A stretch of DNA of 39,711 nt from Alteromonadaceae bacterium UBA2620 (GTDB taxonomy: Bacteria; Pseudomonadota; Gammaproteobacteria; Enterobacterales; Alteromonadaceae), in assembly GCA_002339125.1 (NCBI GenBank), contig DDJQ01000141.1, positions 1 through 39,711 of the forward strand, read 5' to 3'. The notes beneath the pieces were generated by a model. It worked only from the letters and a program-made list of their open reading frames with translations, made no database searches and was not told the DNA's origin. Positions 8,446-17,325 of this stretch are shown piece by piece (the first letter of the stretch is position 1; each line of letters opens with the position of its first letter). Made by a program: the position numbers and the translations under genes.

Positions 8446-9729
8446 TTAATTCTTTTTATGCTGTGGGCGCTTACCTGAACTTCTGCCTGAGTTATTGCGA
8501 CGCGAAGACGGGCGACGGTTCTGGCGACGCTGGCGCGGTTTCGGTGGCTTAATATCGTCAAGCAAGGCGTCCTGCACATATTCCGTAACCGGAATCGCAT
8601 GCTGAATATAGCTTTCGATGCCCGGCAAGTTGAGCGCGTATTTCTCACAGGCAAAACTAATTGCTACGCCGCTTTTTCCGGCCCGACCGGTACGGCCGAT
8701 ACGGTGTACGTAATCTTCCGGGTCGTCGGGTAAATCATAGTTGAAAACGTGGGAAACGGCTTCGATATGCAGGCCTCGGGCTGCTACATCGGTGGCGACC
8801 AGAATGTCCAGTTTGCCGCCGGTAAAGTCTTCCAGAATACCCAGGCGTTTCTTCTGCGGCACATCGCCGCTTAACAGACCGACCCGGTGACCGTCGGCTT
8901 CAAGCCAGTCGGCAACGCGCTCACAGCCATGCTTGGTGTTAGAAAATACAATGGCTTTGTCCGGCCATTCTTCTTCCATCATGGTTAGCAGCAGCTTTAT
9001 TTTATCGTCGTCTGACGGGTAAAATAATTCTTCTGACACGCGACTTGCGGTCATTTGCTGGGCTTCAACCTGTACGTGAGTAGGATTGTTCATATGCTCG
9101 TAAGCCAGTTCCTGCACACGGTAGCTTAGCGTGGCTGAGAACAGCATGCTCAGGCGTTCAGCGGCAGGCGGCATACGACGGAATAAAAAGCGAATGTCCT
9201 TGATAAAGCCAAGGTCAAACATACGGTCTGCTTCATCGAGTACGGCAACCTGGATATTATTCAGCGAAAACACGCCTTGTTTATAATAATCCAGTATGCG
9301 GCCTGTCGTACCTATGACGATATCTACCCCATCCTGCAAAGTTTCGCGTTGACTTTGGTAACCTTCGCCCCCATAAATGAGAGCAAGTGAAAGCCCTGTA
9401 TGCTTACTAAGCAGTTCTGCATCATTGTAAATTTGTACGGCAAGTTCCCGTGTAGGCGCCATAATGATGGCTTTTGGCCCTACCTTTTCACCGTCAGGAT
9501 TTGGTTCCCGGCTCAAAATATGGTGGAAAGTTGCGACCAGAAATGCCATGGTCTTACCCGTTCCGGTTTGGGCCTGGCCGGCTATGTCATTACCTTCTAA
9601 TAAAGGAGGTAAGCTTAGCGCCTGAATTGGTGTACAATGCGTAAAATTTGCAGCATTTAAGGCATCAATGACTTTGCTATTGATGGGTAAATCGGAAAAA
9701 TGTGTTTCGGTTAAATGAGTTGTTTGCAT
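8446..9729 (-). CDS. rhlB: ATP-dependent RNA helicase RhlB
   Basis: RhlB is the DEAD-box helicase of the RNA degradosome, unwinding structured mRNA for RNase E and PNPase. The 427-residue protein shows the helicase motifs in order: Q-motif (HCTPIQ), Walker A AQTGTGKT (53-60), APTREL, DEAD (165-168), SAT (198-200), ARGLHI and HRIGRTGR (342-349). It ends in an Arg/Lys/Ser-rich tail (about 395-427), typical of RhlB. It is divergent from trxA across 99 bp and is followed by gppA, the arrangement also found in E. coli. Confidence 0.96.
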   Translation of the reverse strand: MQTTHLTETHFSDLPINSKVIDALNAANFTHCTPIQALSLPPLLEGNDIAGQAQTGTGKTMAFLVATFHHILSREPNPDGEKVGPKAIIMAPTRELAVQIYNDAELLSKHTGLSLALIYGGEGYQSQRETLQDGVDIVIGTTGRILDYYKQGVFSLNNIQVAVLDEADRMFDLGFIKDIRFLFRRMPPAAERLSMLFSATLSYRVQELAYEHMNNPTHVQVEAQQMTASRVSEELFYPSDDDKIKLLLTMMEEEWPDKAIVFSNTKHGCERVADWLEADGHRVGLLSGDVPQKKRLGILEDFTGGKLDILVATDVAARGLHIEAVSHVFNYDLPDDPEDYVHRIGRTGRAGKSGVAISFACEKYALNLPGIESYIQHAIPVTEYVQDALLDDIKPPKPRQRRQNRRPSSRRNNSGRSSGKRPQHKKN

Positions 9730-9828
9730 AGCTTATAGCTTATCAGTGCTTGCATTAAAAAACAGTTTCTATATAACACTTATGGTAGAGCTGAACAATT
9801 CAGCGACAGACCAATTACGGAGAAAAGA

Positions 9829-10155
9829 ATGAGCGACAAAATTATCCAGTTGACTGACGATAAGTTCGAAGCAGATGTTATCAATGCTGAAGGTCCTGTG
9901 CTGGTTGACTTCTGGGCTGAATGGTGTGGCCCGTGTAAAATGATTGCCCCTATTCTGGAAGAGGTCGCAACCGACTTTGAAGGAAAGTTAACAGTTGGCA
10001 AGCTGAATGTCGATGAAAATAATGAAACTCCGCCGAAATACGGTATCCGTGGTATCCCTACGTTATTGCTGTTCAAAGGCGGTAATGTTGCAGCCACTAA
10101 AGTGGGTGCACTGTCAAAAGCGCAGCTGACTGAGTTTTTGAACGAAAACATCTGA
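9829..10155 (+). CDS. trxA: Thioredoxin 1
   Basis: Cytoplasmic disulfide reductase supplying electrons to ribonucleotide reductase, PAPS reductase and peptide methionine sulfoxide reductases. The 108-residue protein has the active site WCGPCK (32-37) and the cis-proline loop GIPTLL, with the standard thioredoxin length. A GGAGAA ribosome site precedes the ATG. A strong terminator follows at once, so it is probably a single-gene transcript. Confidence 0.98.
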   Translation: MSDKIIQLTDDKFEADVINAEGPVLVDFWAEWCGPCKMIAPILEEVATDFEGKLTVGKLNVDENNETPPKYGIRGIPTLLLFKGGNVAATKVGALSKAQLTEFLNENI

Positions 10156-10176
10156 TACGGTGAAAATCGTACTGAG

Positions 10177-10201
10177 AAAACCGGCTTAAGCCGGTTTTTT
10201 T
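10177..10201 (+). terminator. Rho-independent terminator after trxA
   Basis: AAAACCGGC and GCCGGTTTTTTT form a 9-bp stem around a TTAA loop, ending in a run of T. It lies 21 bp after the trxA stop. Confidence 0.9.
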
Positions 10202-10296
10202 GTGCCCGAAAAACGCATTATTTGATCTCGGTTAATACCATTACTACATAGGTTGGTTAAGCTTCGGCGCTTTTTTTAACCGGTCATTTTAACGTT

Positions 10297-11631
10297 ATGC
10301 GAAAACCTGAATTACTGTCACCCGCCGGGTCGATGAAAAACCTGAGATACGCACTGCACTATGGCGCCGATGCGGTATATGCTGGTCAGCCCCGTTATTC
10401 ACTGCGAGTACGCAACAACGAATTTACCCTGGCCAAATTGCAGGAAGCCCGGGATTACACCAGTGCTCACCATAAGCAGCTGTATATCGTTAATAATATT
10501 GCGCCGCACAACACCAAGTTAAAAACCTTCGTGCAGGACCTGGCGCCGGTGGCTGAGTTACAACCAGATGCTATGATCATGTCGGACCCGGGCATAATAA
10601 TGCTCACTCGCGAGCATTTTCCTGACTTACCTATTCACCTGTCAGTGCAGGCCAATGCCGTGAACTGGGCGGCTGTAAAGTTCTGGCAGCAGCAGGGGAT
10701 CAAGCGGGTTATCCTGTCGCGGGAGCTGGGATTAAACGAAATTGAAGAAATTCGCCAGCGCTGCCCGGATATCGAACTTGAAGTGTTTGTGCATGGCGCT
10801 TTGTGTATGGCCTACTCGGGACGTTGTCTGTTATCCGGCTATATAAATAAACGGGATCCTAATCAGGGGGCCTGCACCAATGCCTGTCGCTGGGAATATA
10901 AAGCGGAGGCAGCAGTGGATAATCAAGTCGGCCAGTTTATTCCTGCTCGTGATGCCGTTGAGCCAACTCTGGGTATGGGCACACCTACTGACCAGGCATT
11001 CTTATTAACCGAACCCCAGCGCCCCGATGAACCCATGCCCGCCTTTGAAGATGAGCACGGGACTTACATAATGAACTCCCGCGACTTACGGGCAATTCAG
11101 CATGTTCAGCGGCTGGTGGAGATTGGCGTGGATTCGCTGAAAATAGAGGGGCGGACCAAGTCTTTTTACTATTGCGCACGTACCGCTCAGGTTTATCGTA
11201 AGGCTATTGATGCAGCCTGCCGGGGCGAGGCATTCGATGCCGACTGGTTCCTGGAACTGGAGCACCTGGCGAACCGGGGCTATACCGATGGGTTTTTGCA
11301 ACGCCATAACCATCAGGACTATCAGCAATATGCCCGCGGTAATTCAGCCAGTGATACCCGTCAGCTGGTGGGTGAGGTAACCCATGGTGACAACGACTGG
11401 TGGTACGTGGAAGTAAAGAACCGCTTCAGCGTTAACGACAAACTGGAAGTGATGACACCGGCCGGAAATACCGAGATTGTCCTTGATACCTTGCGCTCCC
11501 AGCAAGATGAAACATTAGTGGTAGCACCGGGCAGTGGTTATAAAGTTAAGATCCCGGCGGTTGCGGGATTCTCTCCTGAGATGGCCATGTTGTTACGCTG
11601 TATTGAGCAACCACAGCCGGTGCCGGCATAG
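10297..11631 (+). CDS. trhP: U32-family tRNA hydroxylation protein TrhP (YegQ)
   Basis: TrhP is needed for oxygen-independent formation of 5-hydroxyuridine at the wobble position of certain tRNAs, using prephenate-derived chemistry; family members were long annotated as U32 peptidases or collagenases. The 444-residue protein is collinear with E. coli YegQ, including LLSPAG at the start, FVHGALCMAYSGRC, SGYINKRDPNQG and SLKIEGRTKS. Four cysteines, Cys170, Cys177, Cys193 and Cys197, are placed to bind an iron-sulfur cluster. It stands alone between the trxA terminator and the rho leader. The ortholog call is strong; the biochemical role comes from E. coli. Confidence 0.93.
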   Translation: MRKPELLSPAGSMKNLRYALHYGADAVYAGQPRYSLRVRNNEFTLAKLQEARDYTSAHHKQLYIVNNIAPHNTKLKTFVQDLAPVAELQPDAMIMSDPGIIMLTREHFPDLPIHLSVQANAVNWAAVKFWQQQGIKRVILSRELGLNEIEEIRQRCPDIELEVFVHGALCMAYSGRCLLSGYINKRDPNQGACTNACRWEYKAEAAVDNQVGQFIPARDAVEPTLGMGTPTDQAFLLTEPQRPDEPMPAFEDEHGTYIMNSRDLRAIQHVQRLVEIGVDSLKIEGRTKSFYYCARTAQVYRKAIDAACRGEAFDADWFLELEHLANRGYTDGFLQRHNHQDYQQYARGNSASDTRQLVGEVTHGDNDWWYVEVKNRFSVNDKLEVMTPAGNTEIVLDTLRSQQDETLVVAPGSGYKVKIPAVAGFSPEMAMLLRCIEQPQPVPA

Positions 11632-11643
11632 AAGAAAAAAGGG

Positions 11644-11669
11644 CTGCGAGGGTTTCGCAATCTTTTTTT
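11644..11669 (+). terminator. Possible weak terminator after trhP
   Basis: TGCGA and TCGCA form a 5-bp stem with a 5-nt loop, followed by ATC and seven T residues. The stem is short, so efficiency is uncertain. Confidence 0.45.
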
Positions 11670-11831
11670 AACATTTACGGGATTTAGTCTGGACGATAGT
11701 AAAATATGGTGCTACCTTTACAAGGTCTAGGCTTGCCTGGCATCCTTACTAGCCCGCCTCCGGGCTCAAGCACTATTCTTATTAATTAACGAATTTCCCT
11801 AAAAGACGTTCAAGCACAAAGACCCACCAGT
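11670..11831 (+). promoter_or_regulatory. rho leader region
   Basis: The 162 bp ahead of rho contain a TAAAAT hexamer (11700-11705) that could be a -10 element, a GC hairpin AGCCCG/CGGGCT at 11751-11766, and a C-rich, G-poor stretch up to the start codon. In E. coli, rho represses itself by terminating transcription within its own leader. The C-rich stretch here is compatible with that mechanism, but no experimental site can be assigned from sequence. Confidence 0.35.
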
Positions 11832-13097
11832 ATGAATCTAACGGAACTTAAGAATAAGCCAATCAGCGAATTGGTCGCCCTTGCCGAAGAAATGGGCCTC
11901 GAAAATATGGCCCGCGCGAGAAAACAAGACATTATTTTCTCGATTCTAAAATCCCACGCAAAAAGTGGCGAAGACATTTTTGGCGACGGCGTACTGGAAA
12001 TCCTCCAGGACGGCTTCGGCTTCCTGCGCTCTGCTGACTCTTCTTATCTTGCGGGGCCAGATGATATTTATGTTTCACCCAGCCAAATCAGACGCTTTAA
12101 CCTGCGCACGGGGGATACCATCGCCGGGAAAATTCGCCCGCCGAAAGACAGTGAGCGTTATTTTGCCCTGTTAAAAATCCGCGAAGTTAACTTCGACAAG
12201 CCAGAAAACTCCCGTAATAAAATCCTCTTTGAAAACTTAACCCCACTGCACGCAAATTCACGTTTGCGCATGGAGCGTGGTAATGGTTCATCAGAAGATA
12301 TTACCGCCCGCGTACTGGACCTGGCATCACCTATTGGTAAAGGTCAGCGTGGTCTGATTGTGGCACCACCGAAAGCGGGTAAAACCTTATTACTGCAAAA
12401 CATCGCACAATCTATTGCGGCTAATCACCCCGATTGTGAACTGATGGTGTTGCTAATTGACGAACGTCCGGAAGAAGTTACCGAAATGCACCGTCTGGTG
12501 CGTGGTGAAGTGGTTGCCTCTACCTTTGATGAGCCGGCCAGCCGCCACGTTCAGGTCGCTGAGATGGTTATTGAAAAAGCCAAGCGCCTGGTTGAGCACA
12601 AAAAAGACGTAGTTATCCTGCTGGATTCAATCACCCGTCTGGCGCGTGCCTACAACACGGTTATTCCATCATCAGGTAAAGTACTTACCGGTGGTGTGGA
12701 TGCTAACGCACTGCACAAACCAAAACGTTTCTTCGGTGCCGCCCGAAACGTAGAAGAAGGTGGTAGCTTAACCATCATCGCCACTGCACTGATTGATACC
12801 GGCTCTAAGATGGATGAAGTTATCTACGAAGAGTTTAAAGGTACCGGGAACATGGAACTGCACCTTAATCGTAAGATTGCTGAAAAGCGTGTATTCCCGG
12901 CTATTGACTTTAATCGCTCTGGTACGCGCCGTGAAGAGCTACTCACCGGTCAGGACGAATTACAAAAGATGTGGATCCTGCGCAAGATTGTGCATGAAAT
13001 GTCAGAAATCGACGCCATGGAATTCCTTATCAATAAACTTTCCATGACCAAGACCAATGATGAGTTCTTCGACGCGATGAAGCGCCAGCGAAGTTAA
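11832..13097 (+). CDS. rho: Transcription termination factor Rho
   Basis: Hexameric RNA-dependent ATPase that ends transcription at Rho-dependent sites. The 421-residue protein has the N-terminal helical domain (1-45), the cold-shock-like RNA-binding domain with GFGFLRS (61-67) and YVSPSQIRRF, the Walker A GLIVAPPKAGKT (174-185), Walker B VVILLDS, and the secondary RNA-binding loops including SGKVLTGGVDANAL. Length matches E. coli Rho (419 aa), with no insertion. It is followed by a strong terminator. Confidence 0.98.
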   Translation: MNLTELKNKPISELVALAEEMGLENMARARKQDIIFSILKSHAKSGEDIFGDGVLEILQDGFGFLRSADSSYLAGPDDIYVSPSQIRRFNLRTGDTIAGKIRPPKDSERYFALLKIREVNFDKPENSRNKILFENLTPLHANSRLRMERGNGSSEDITARVLDLASPIGKGQRGLIVAPPKAGKTLLLQNIAQSIAANHPDCELMVLLIDERPEEVTEMHRLVRGEVVASTFDEPASRHVQVAEMVIEKAKRLVEHKKDVVILLDSITRLARAYNTVIPSSGKVLTGGVDANALHKPKRFFGAARNVEEGGSLTIIATALIDTGSKMDEVIYEEFKGTGNMELHLNRKIAEKRVFPAIDFNRSGTRREELLTGQDELQKMWILRKIVHEMSEIDAMEFLINKLSMTKTNDEFFDAMKRQRS

Positions 13098-13117
13098 TCA
13101 TTAGTTTATATTTTGCT

Positions 13118-13147
13118 AAAAACCGCTGCCTGACAGCGGTTTTTTTT
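13118..13147 (+). terminator. Rho-independent terminator after rho
   Basis: AAAAACCGCTG and CAGCGGTTTTT pair around a CCTGA loop, and the 3' arm runs into a tract of nine T residues. It lies 20 bp beyond the rho stop. Confidence 0.9.
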
Positions 13148-13191
13148 GTGATTTTTGAGCAAACGGGGTAGTGTAAAGTTATTGTAATTTT

Positions 13192-14502
13192 ATGGATAAC
13201 ATTATGCGTCGCGTCGTACTTGCTGCCCTGCTACCTCTTTTTTCCCTGCCTGTTTTTGCTCAGTCCGGTGAAGTGGATCGGTTGGCCAATGAGATTGAGA
13301 GTGAGGTCATTAGCTGGCGCCACCATTTGCATGAGTACCCTGAGTTATCCAATCGTGAATTTAAAACTGCCGAGTACGTGGCCCGGCACCTGCGTTCACT
13401 AAATCTTGAAGTGCAAACCGGTGTTGCAAAAACCGGCGTAGTGGCAATTCTGGACAGCGGCCGGCCTGGCCCGGTAGTCGCGTTACGGGCCGATATGGAT
13501 GGCTTACCGGTACCTGAGGAAAATGATCTGCCCTGGCGTTCTACACAGCGCGGCGAATACAATGGTAATGACGTGCCGGTCATGCATGCCTGTGGTCATG
13601 ATACCCATATGGCTATGCTGATGGGGGCGGCGTCGGTATTAACTTCAATGAAAGATAAGCTGCATGGCAAGGTGAAGTTTATTTTCCAGCCTGCAGAGGA
13701 AGGCGCGCCCGCTGGTGAAAAGGGCGGAGCCGAAGTTATGGTGCAGGAAGGCGTTTTAAAGAGCCCGGATGTAGACGTGATTTTCGGCCTGCATATCAGC
13801 GCTAATAACGATATCGGCACGGTAAGCTATAACCCTGGCGGTACCATGGCCGCGGTAGACCCCTTCAAAATCGTCATCCACGGTAAGCAGGCTCATGGCG
13901 CTTACCCGTGGAAGAGTGTCGACCCCATCACCACTGCTGCACAGATGATCATGTCACTGCAAACCATCGTCAGCCGTGAACTGAAAATCATTGATGATGC
14001 CGCAGTGGTAACCATTGGTTCCATCCATGGCGGTAACCGCTCGAATATCATTCCTAACGAGGTTGAGCTGGTTGGTACTATTCGTACCCTTAACCATGCC
14101 GCGCGAGAACACGTTTACGAGGCGATGGCTCGTAAGGTTAAGGGTATTGCTGACAGCATGGGCGCTAAGGCCGAGCTCACCCTGCCACTGGATTATAATT
14201 ACCCTATTACCTATAACGACCCGGAACTCACCGCGCAAATGATCCCAACGGTGGAACGTACGGCGGGCAAGCAAAACACCATACTGGCTAAGCCGGTCAC
14301 CGGTGCTGAGGACTTTTCTTTCTATCAGGAAAAAGTGCCGGGGTTATTTATGTGGCTGGGCGGTAAACCCCTTGATGTATCTGTGGAAGACTCGCCGGCT
14401 CACCATACGCCGGAGTTTTATGTTGACGATGCCGGGATGAAACTGGGTGTGCGGGTACTCACCAATCTGACTCTCGATTACATGGATGCTAACGCAGAAT
14501 AA
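13192..14502 (+). CDS. Exported M20-family amidohydrolase
   Basis: Zinc-dependent hydrolase of the M20D group, which removes acyl groups from amino acids or splits small peptides; the substrate is unknown. The 436-residue protein has an N-terminal signal peptide (MRRVVLAALLPLFSLPVFAQ), so it acts outside the cytoplasm, unlike most carboxypeptidase-like relatives. Metal and catalytic residues are visible: HACGHDTH (Cys134, His136), the Glu pair in PAEEGAP (169-170), and a C-terminal His in the AHHTPEF region. The in-frame ATG at 13204 is equally plausible as the start (a GGATAA lies just ahead) and leaves the signal peptide intact. It ends 6 bp before the histidine kinase, so the two are probably co-transcribed. 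Confidence 0.88.
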   Translation: MDNIMRRVVLAALLPLFSLPVFAQSGEVDRLANEIESEVISWRHHLHEYPELSNREFKTAEYVARHLRSLNLEVQTGVAKTGVVAILDSGRPGPVVALRADMDGLPVPEENDLPWRSTQRGEYNGNDVPVMHACGHDTHMAMLMGAASVLTSMKDKLHGKVKFIFQPAEEGAPAGEKGGAEVMVQEGVLKSPDVDVIFGLHISANNDIGTVSYNPGGTMAAVDPFKIVIHGKQAHGAYPWKSVDPITTAAQMIMSLQTIVSRELKIIDDAAVVTIGSIHGGNRSNIIPNEVELVGTIRTLNHAAREHVYEAMARKVKGIADSMGAKAELTLPLDYNYPITYNDPELTAQMIPTVERTAGKQNTILAKPVTGAEDFSFYQEKVPGLFMWLGGKPLDVSVEDSPAHHTPEFYVDDAGMKLGVRVLTNLTLDYMDANAE

Positions 14503-14508
14503 TTCCCT

Positions 14509-17325
14509 ATGGAAAACAGGTTGCTGCAGGCGCTTGCTCTGGCGCTGGCCGGAGTTGCGGTTAATCTAATCCCTGCCCCGCTGGAAACCGGCGGGGTGGT
14601 GTTTTTTGGTGGTGGTTTTGCTATCGCTGCCGCCTTATTGCTTTCTTTTTCCCTTACACTGGTGGTGTCTACTGCCGTCTATGCTGTGTTGCTGGTGCAT
14701 GGCAACGACCCGTTTATGATCGCCTTTCTGGCTGTGCAGCCTTTGCTGATAAATGCATTGTCGAACAAAGCGGATGCGCTGAGTCCCTTAAAACTGGGGA
14801 TTGGTTGGTGGAGCGCGCTGATTGTGCCGGTTTATATAGTGTTTGCCTATGCAACCTACAGTGGCTCTCCCACCATGGCCTTTACGGCTTACTCCATTAC
14901 CTGGATAAGCGGTATTTTTTCCTGTTTGTCTGGCCATTTATTGTTTATGACGCTGCTGCGTTATCTACCGGTGGGTAATGAGCTCCACTTCAATGTAGAA
15001 ACCCTGTTCCGCTACATGTTTGCCACTCTGTTTTTCTTTGTTGTACTGATTATGACTTATGTACATGTCGGCCAGTTACAACGCCAGCAGGCGCAACAAT
15101 TAACCTTATACATAACTCAGCGGGCGCAGGTCATGAGTACCGAGCTAAGCCGGTTTCTCGATGGGCATGCCTCCGGCATCAGCAAAACGGCCAGGTCTAT
15201 GGCGATTGCGCAGAAGCACGGTGCGCCGTTACCGGCTATCGCTGATGAAACGCTGTCTAACCTGGCTCAGGAGTTTCCGGAGTTTCTCACTTTTTTGATT
15301 GCCGATGAAAAAGGTGTTGTTACCCATTCTTACCCGACTAACCTGCTGAGCCGGGCGAAGCGACTGAATCAGGCAGTAGTGGCTGAGCGCGAATATTTCA
15401 TTCAGGCCATGCAGACCGAGTCGACCTTTGTATCGCAGGCGTTTCAGGGCCGGGGTTTCGGCAACGACCCCATTGTGGCCATTGCCACTCCGCTCTACGA
15501 CGGAGAAGGCAACCTCAGGGGGATCCTCGAAGGTTCGCTCAACCTCAGCAGCTTTATTGAATATGACAGTCGTAATTTACCCGGATTCTGGACGATTTAC
15601 CGCGATGAGGCCGGCAAAGTGGTTTATGCATCGCCGGAGCTCAGCCTTGAAGCCCTGCAACGTCCGGAATTGCCGGGCTGTAACCAGGACAGTTGTTTTT
15701 CCCGGCAGTCAGCGCTGTCACGGGATTGGTTTATTGCTCAATCGCGGGATCCTATCTCGGGCTGGACGGTAACCATGTTGTTTGAAAACAGTAGCTATAT
15801 GTCAATGAGCACTGACTATGTGCGCTGGGCACTGTTTCTACTTCTTGCGCTGGGGCTGGTAGGAATTATTGTTGGTGGACGGGTGGCACAGGTTTTCGCC
15901 CGGCCGCTGCGCGAACTAATGAAAACCTTCGCCGGCTATTCTCAGGAGTCACCGGTGCCAATGCCGTCATTTAGTCAAAATCGCCTGCAACTGCAAGAAC
16001 TATCCGGATTAGCGATAGAGTTTAGCGAGTTGGGAGAGCGCCTGGTGAGTGCTTTTGATGAACTTTCCACCTCGCGCCAGCGTCAGCGGACCCTCAACGA
16101 AGAACTTGAAAAGCTCAACCTCACCCTCACCGAGCGAGTCGAGGAGAAAACCGCTTCGTTAATTCAGGCGCTGACCCAGGCCGAAGCGGCCAATGTATCG
16201 AAATCTCAATTTCTGGCCAATATGTCCCATGAGATCCGCACGCCGATGAACGGTATTCTGGGGACTTGCGAAAACCTGCTTGAGAAATCCTTACCGGATG
16301 ATGTCAGGCAGCGTATTCAGGTTATAGTGCAGTCGGCCAACAACCTGCTGCTGATCCTCGACAGTATTCTGGACTGGTCGAAGATTGAAGCGGGTAAAAT
16401 GGAAGTGACCCGCCACCCCTTTTCACCACAACAGATTATTCAGGCTTGTGCCGAAATTCATCGTCAGGCAGCCAGTCGTAAACAACTGAGCCTTGAAGTA
16501 GTTTGGGACAATAGCATACCGTCATTTTTGCTCGGCGATGCCGGCAAGATAAGCCAAATCTTAAATAATCTGTTGAGTAACGCGGTGAAATTTACCGCTA
16601 TCGGCGGTGTTGTAATTAAGGTCGTGTACAAGGATGGCACGCTCGTGATTGCCGTTAAAGACTCCGGTATTGGTATTAAGAAAGCGGAGCAGCAGACTAT
16701 CTTCGAGCAGTTTGTTCAGGCCGATGGATCAAGCTCCAGGCAATTCAGTGGCACTGGTCTTGGCTTGTCAATTACCAGCAAACTGATTGATTTAATGGGC
16801 GGTACTATTGAGCTTAACTGTGAACAGCAACAGGGCAGTGAGTTTATTGTTAAGTTACCATTACCCACCTCTACCCAGGTAGAGCAGGCACCGGAACAAG
16901 CTGTGCTCACGCTCCCTGAGGGCCTAAAAATCCTGGTGGTGGAAGATAATGACATTAATGCTGAAATAATCCTCGATATGCTCAAGGACGCGGGCATTAA
17001 ATGTCTACGCGCCAAAGACGGCGCTGCGGCGCTGGAAGTTATCCCTAAAGTCGATTTTGATTTGGTCTTAATGGATTGTCAGATGCCGGTGATGGATGGC
17101 TTTTCTGCAACCCGGGCGATCCGCGATTTGCCCGGTGACAAGTCCGGTATTCCCATTATAGCCCTTACCGCCAATGCTTTTGATGAAGACCGAAAAGCTT
17201 GTCTGAGTGCCGGTATGAATGATTATTTAAGTAAGCCGGTGCGGCGCACCAGCTTATTTACCATGTTGATCAAGTACGTGGGTTATCAAGCAGTGACTGA
17301 CGAAACGCCTGGGCCGACAGACTGA
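14509..17325 (+). CDS. Hybrid sensor histidine kinase with membrane and Cache sensor domains
   Basis: A 938-residue membrane kinase. Order: an N-terminal block of hydrophobic helices (about 1-195) resembling a MASE-type sensory module; a periplasmic double-Cache-like domain (about 197-435); a further helix (about 439-457); HAMP-like linker and coiled coil (about 462-555); HisKA with the H-box SHEIRTPMNG (phosphorylated His574); HATPase with N-box NNLLSNAVKF, DSGIGI and GTGLGLS; and a receiver domain from about 805 with phospho-acceptor Asp856 (LMDCQMPVMDG). No HPt domain or separate output regulator lies nearby, so the phosphorelay partner is elsewhere. The short gap to the upstream amidohydrolase suggests linked expression. 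Its 3' end overlaps the convergent LysR gene by 56 bp. Confidence 0.93.
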   Translation: MENRLLQALALALAGVAVNLIPAPLETGGVVFFGGGFAIAAALLLSFSLTLVVSTAVYAVLLVHGNDPFMIAFLAVQPLLINALSNKADALSPLKLGIGWWSALIVPVYIVFAYATYSGSPTMAFTAYSITWISGIFSCLSGHLLFMTLLRYLPVGNELHFNVETLFRYMFATLFFFVVLIMTYVHVGQLQRQQAQQLTLYITQRAQVMSTELSRFLDGHASGISKTARSMAIAQKHGAPLPAIADETLSNLAQEFPEFLTFLIADEKGVVTHSYPTNLLSRAKRLNQAVVAEREYFIQAMQTESTFVSQAFQGRGFGNDPIVAIATPLYDGEGNLRGILEGSLNLSSFIEYDSRNLPGFWTIYRDEAGKVVYASPELSLEALQRPELPGCNQDSCFSRQSALSRDWFIAQSRDPISGWTVTMLFENSSYMSMSTDYVRWALFLLLALGLVGIIVGGRVAQVFARPLRELMKTFAGYSQESPVPMPSFSQNRLQLQELSGLAIEFSELGERLVSAFDELSTSRQRQRTLNEELEKLNLTLTERVEEKTASLIQALTQAEAANVSKSQFLANMSHEIRTPMNGILGTCENLLEKSLPDDVRQRIQVIVQSANNLLLILDSILDWSKIEAGKMEVTRHPFSPQQIIQACAEIHRQAASRKQLSLEVVWDNSIPSFLLGDAGKISQILNNLLSNAVKFTAIGGVVIKVVYKDGTLVIAVKDSGIGIKKAEQQTIFEQFVQADGSSSRQFSGTGLGLSITSKLIDLMGGTIELNCEQQQGSEFIVKLPLPTSTQVEQAPEQAVLTLPEGLKILVVEDNDINAEIILDMLKDAGIKCLRAKDGAAALEVIPKVDFDLVLMDCQMPVMDGFSATRAIRDLPGDKSGIPIIALTANAFDEDRKACLSAGMNDYLSKPVRRTSLFTMLIKYVGYQAVTDETPGPTD

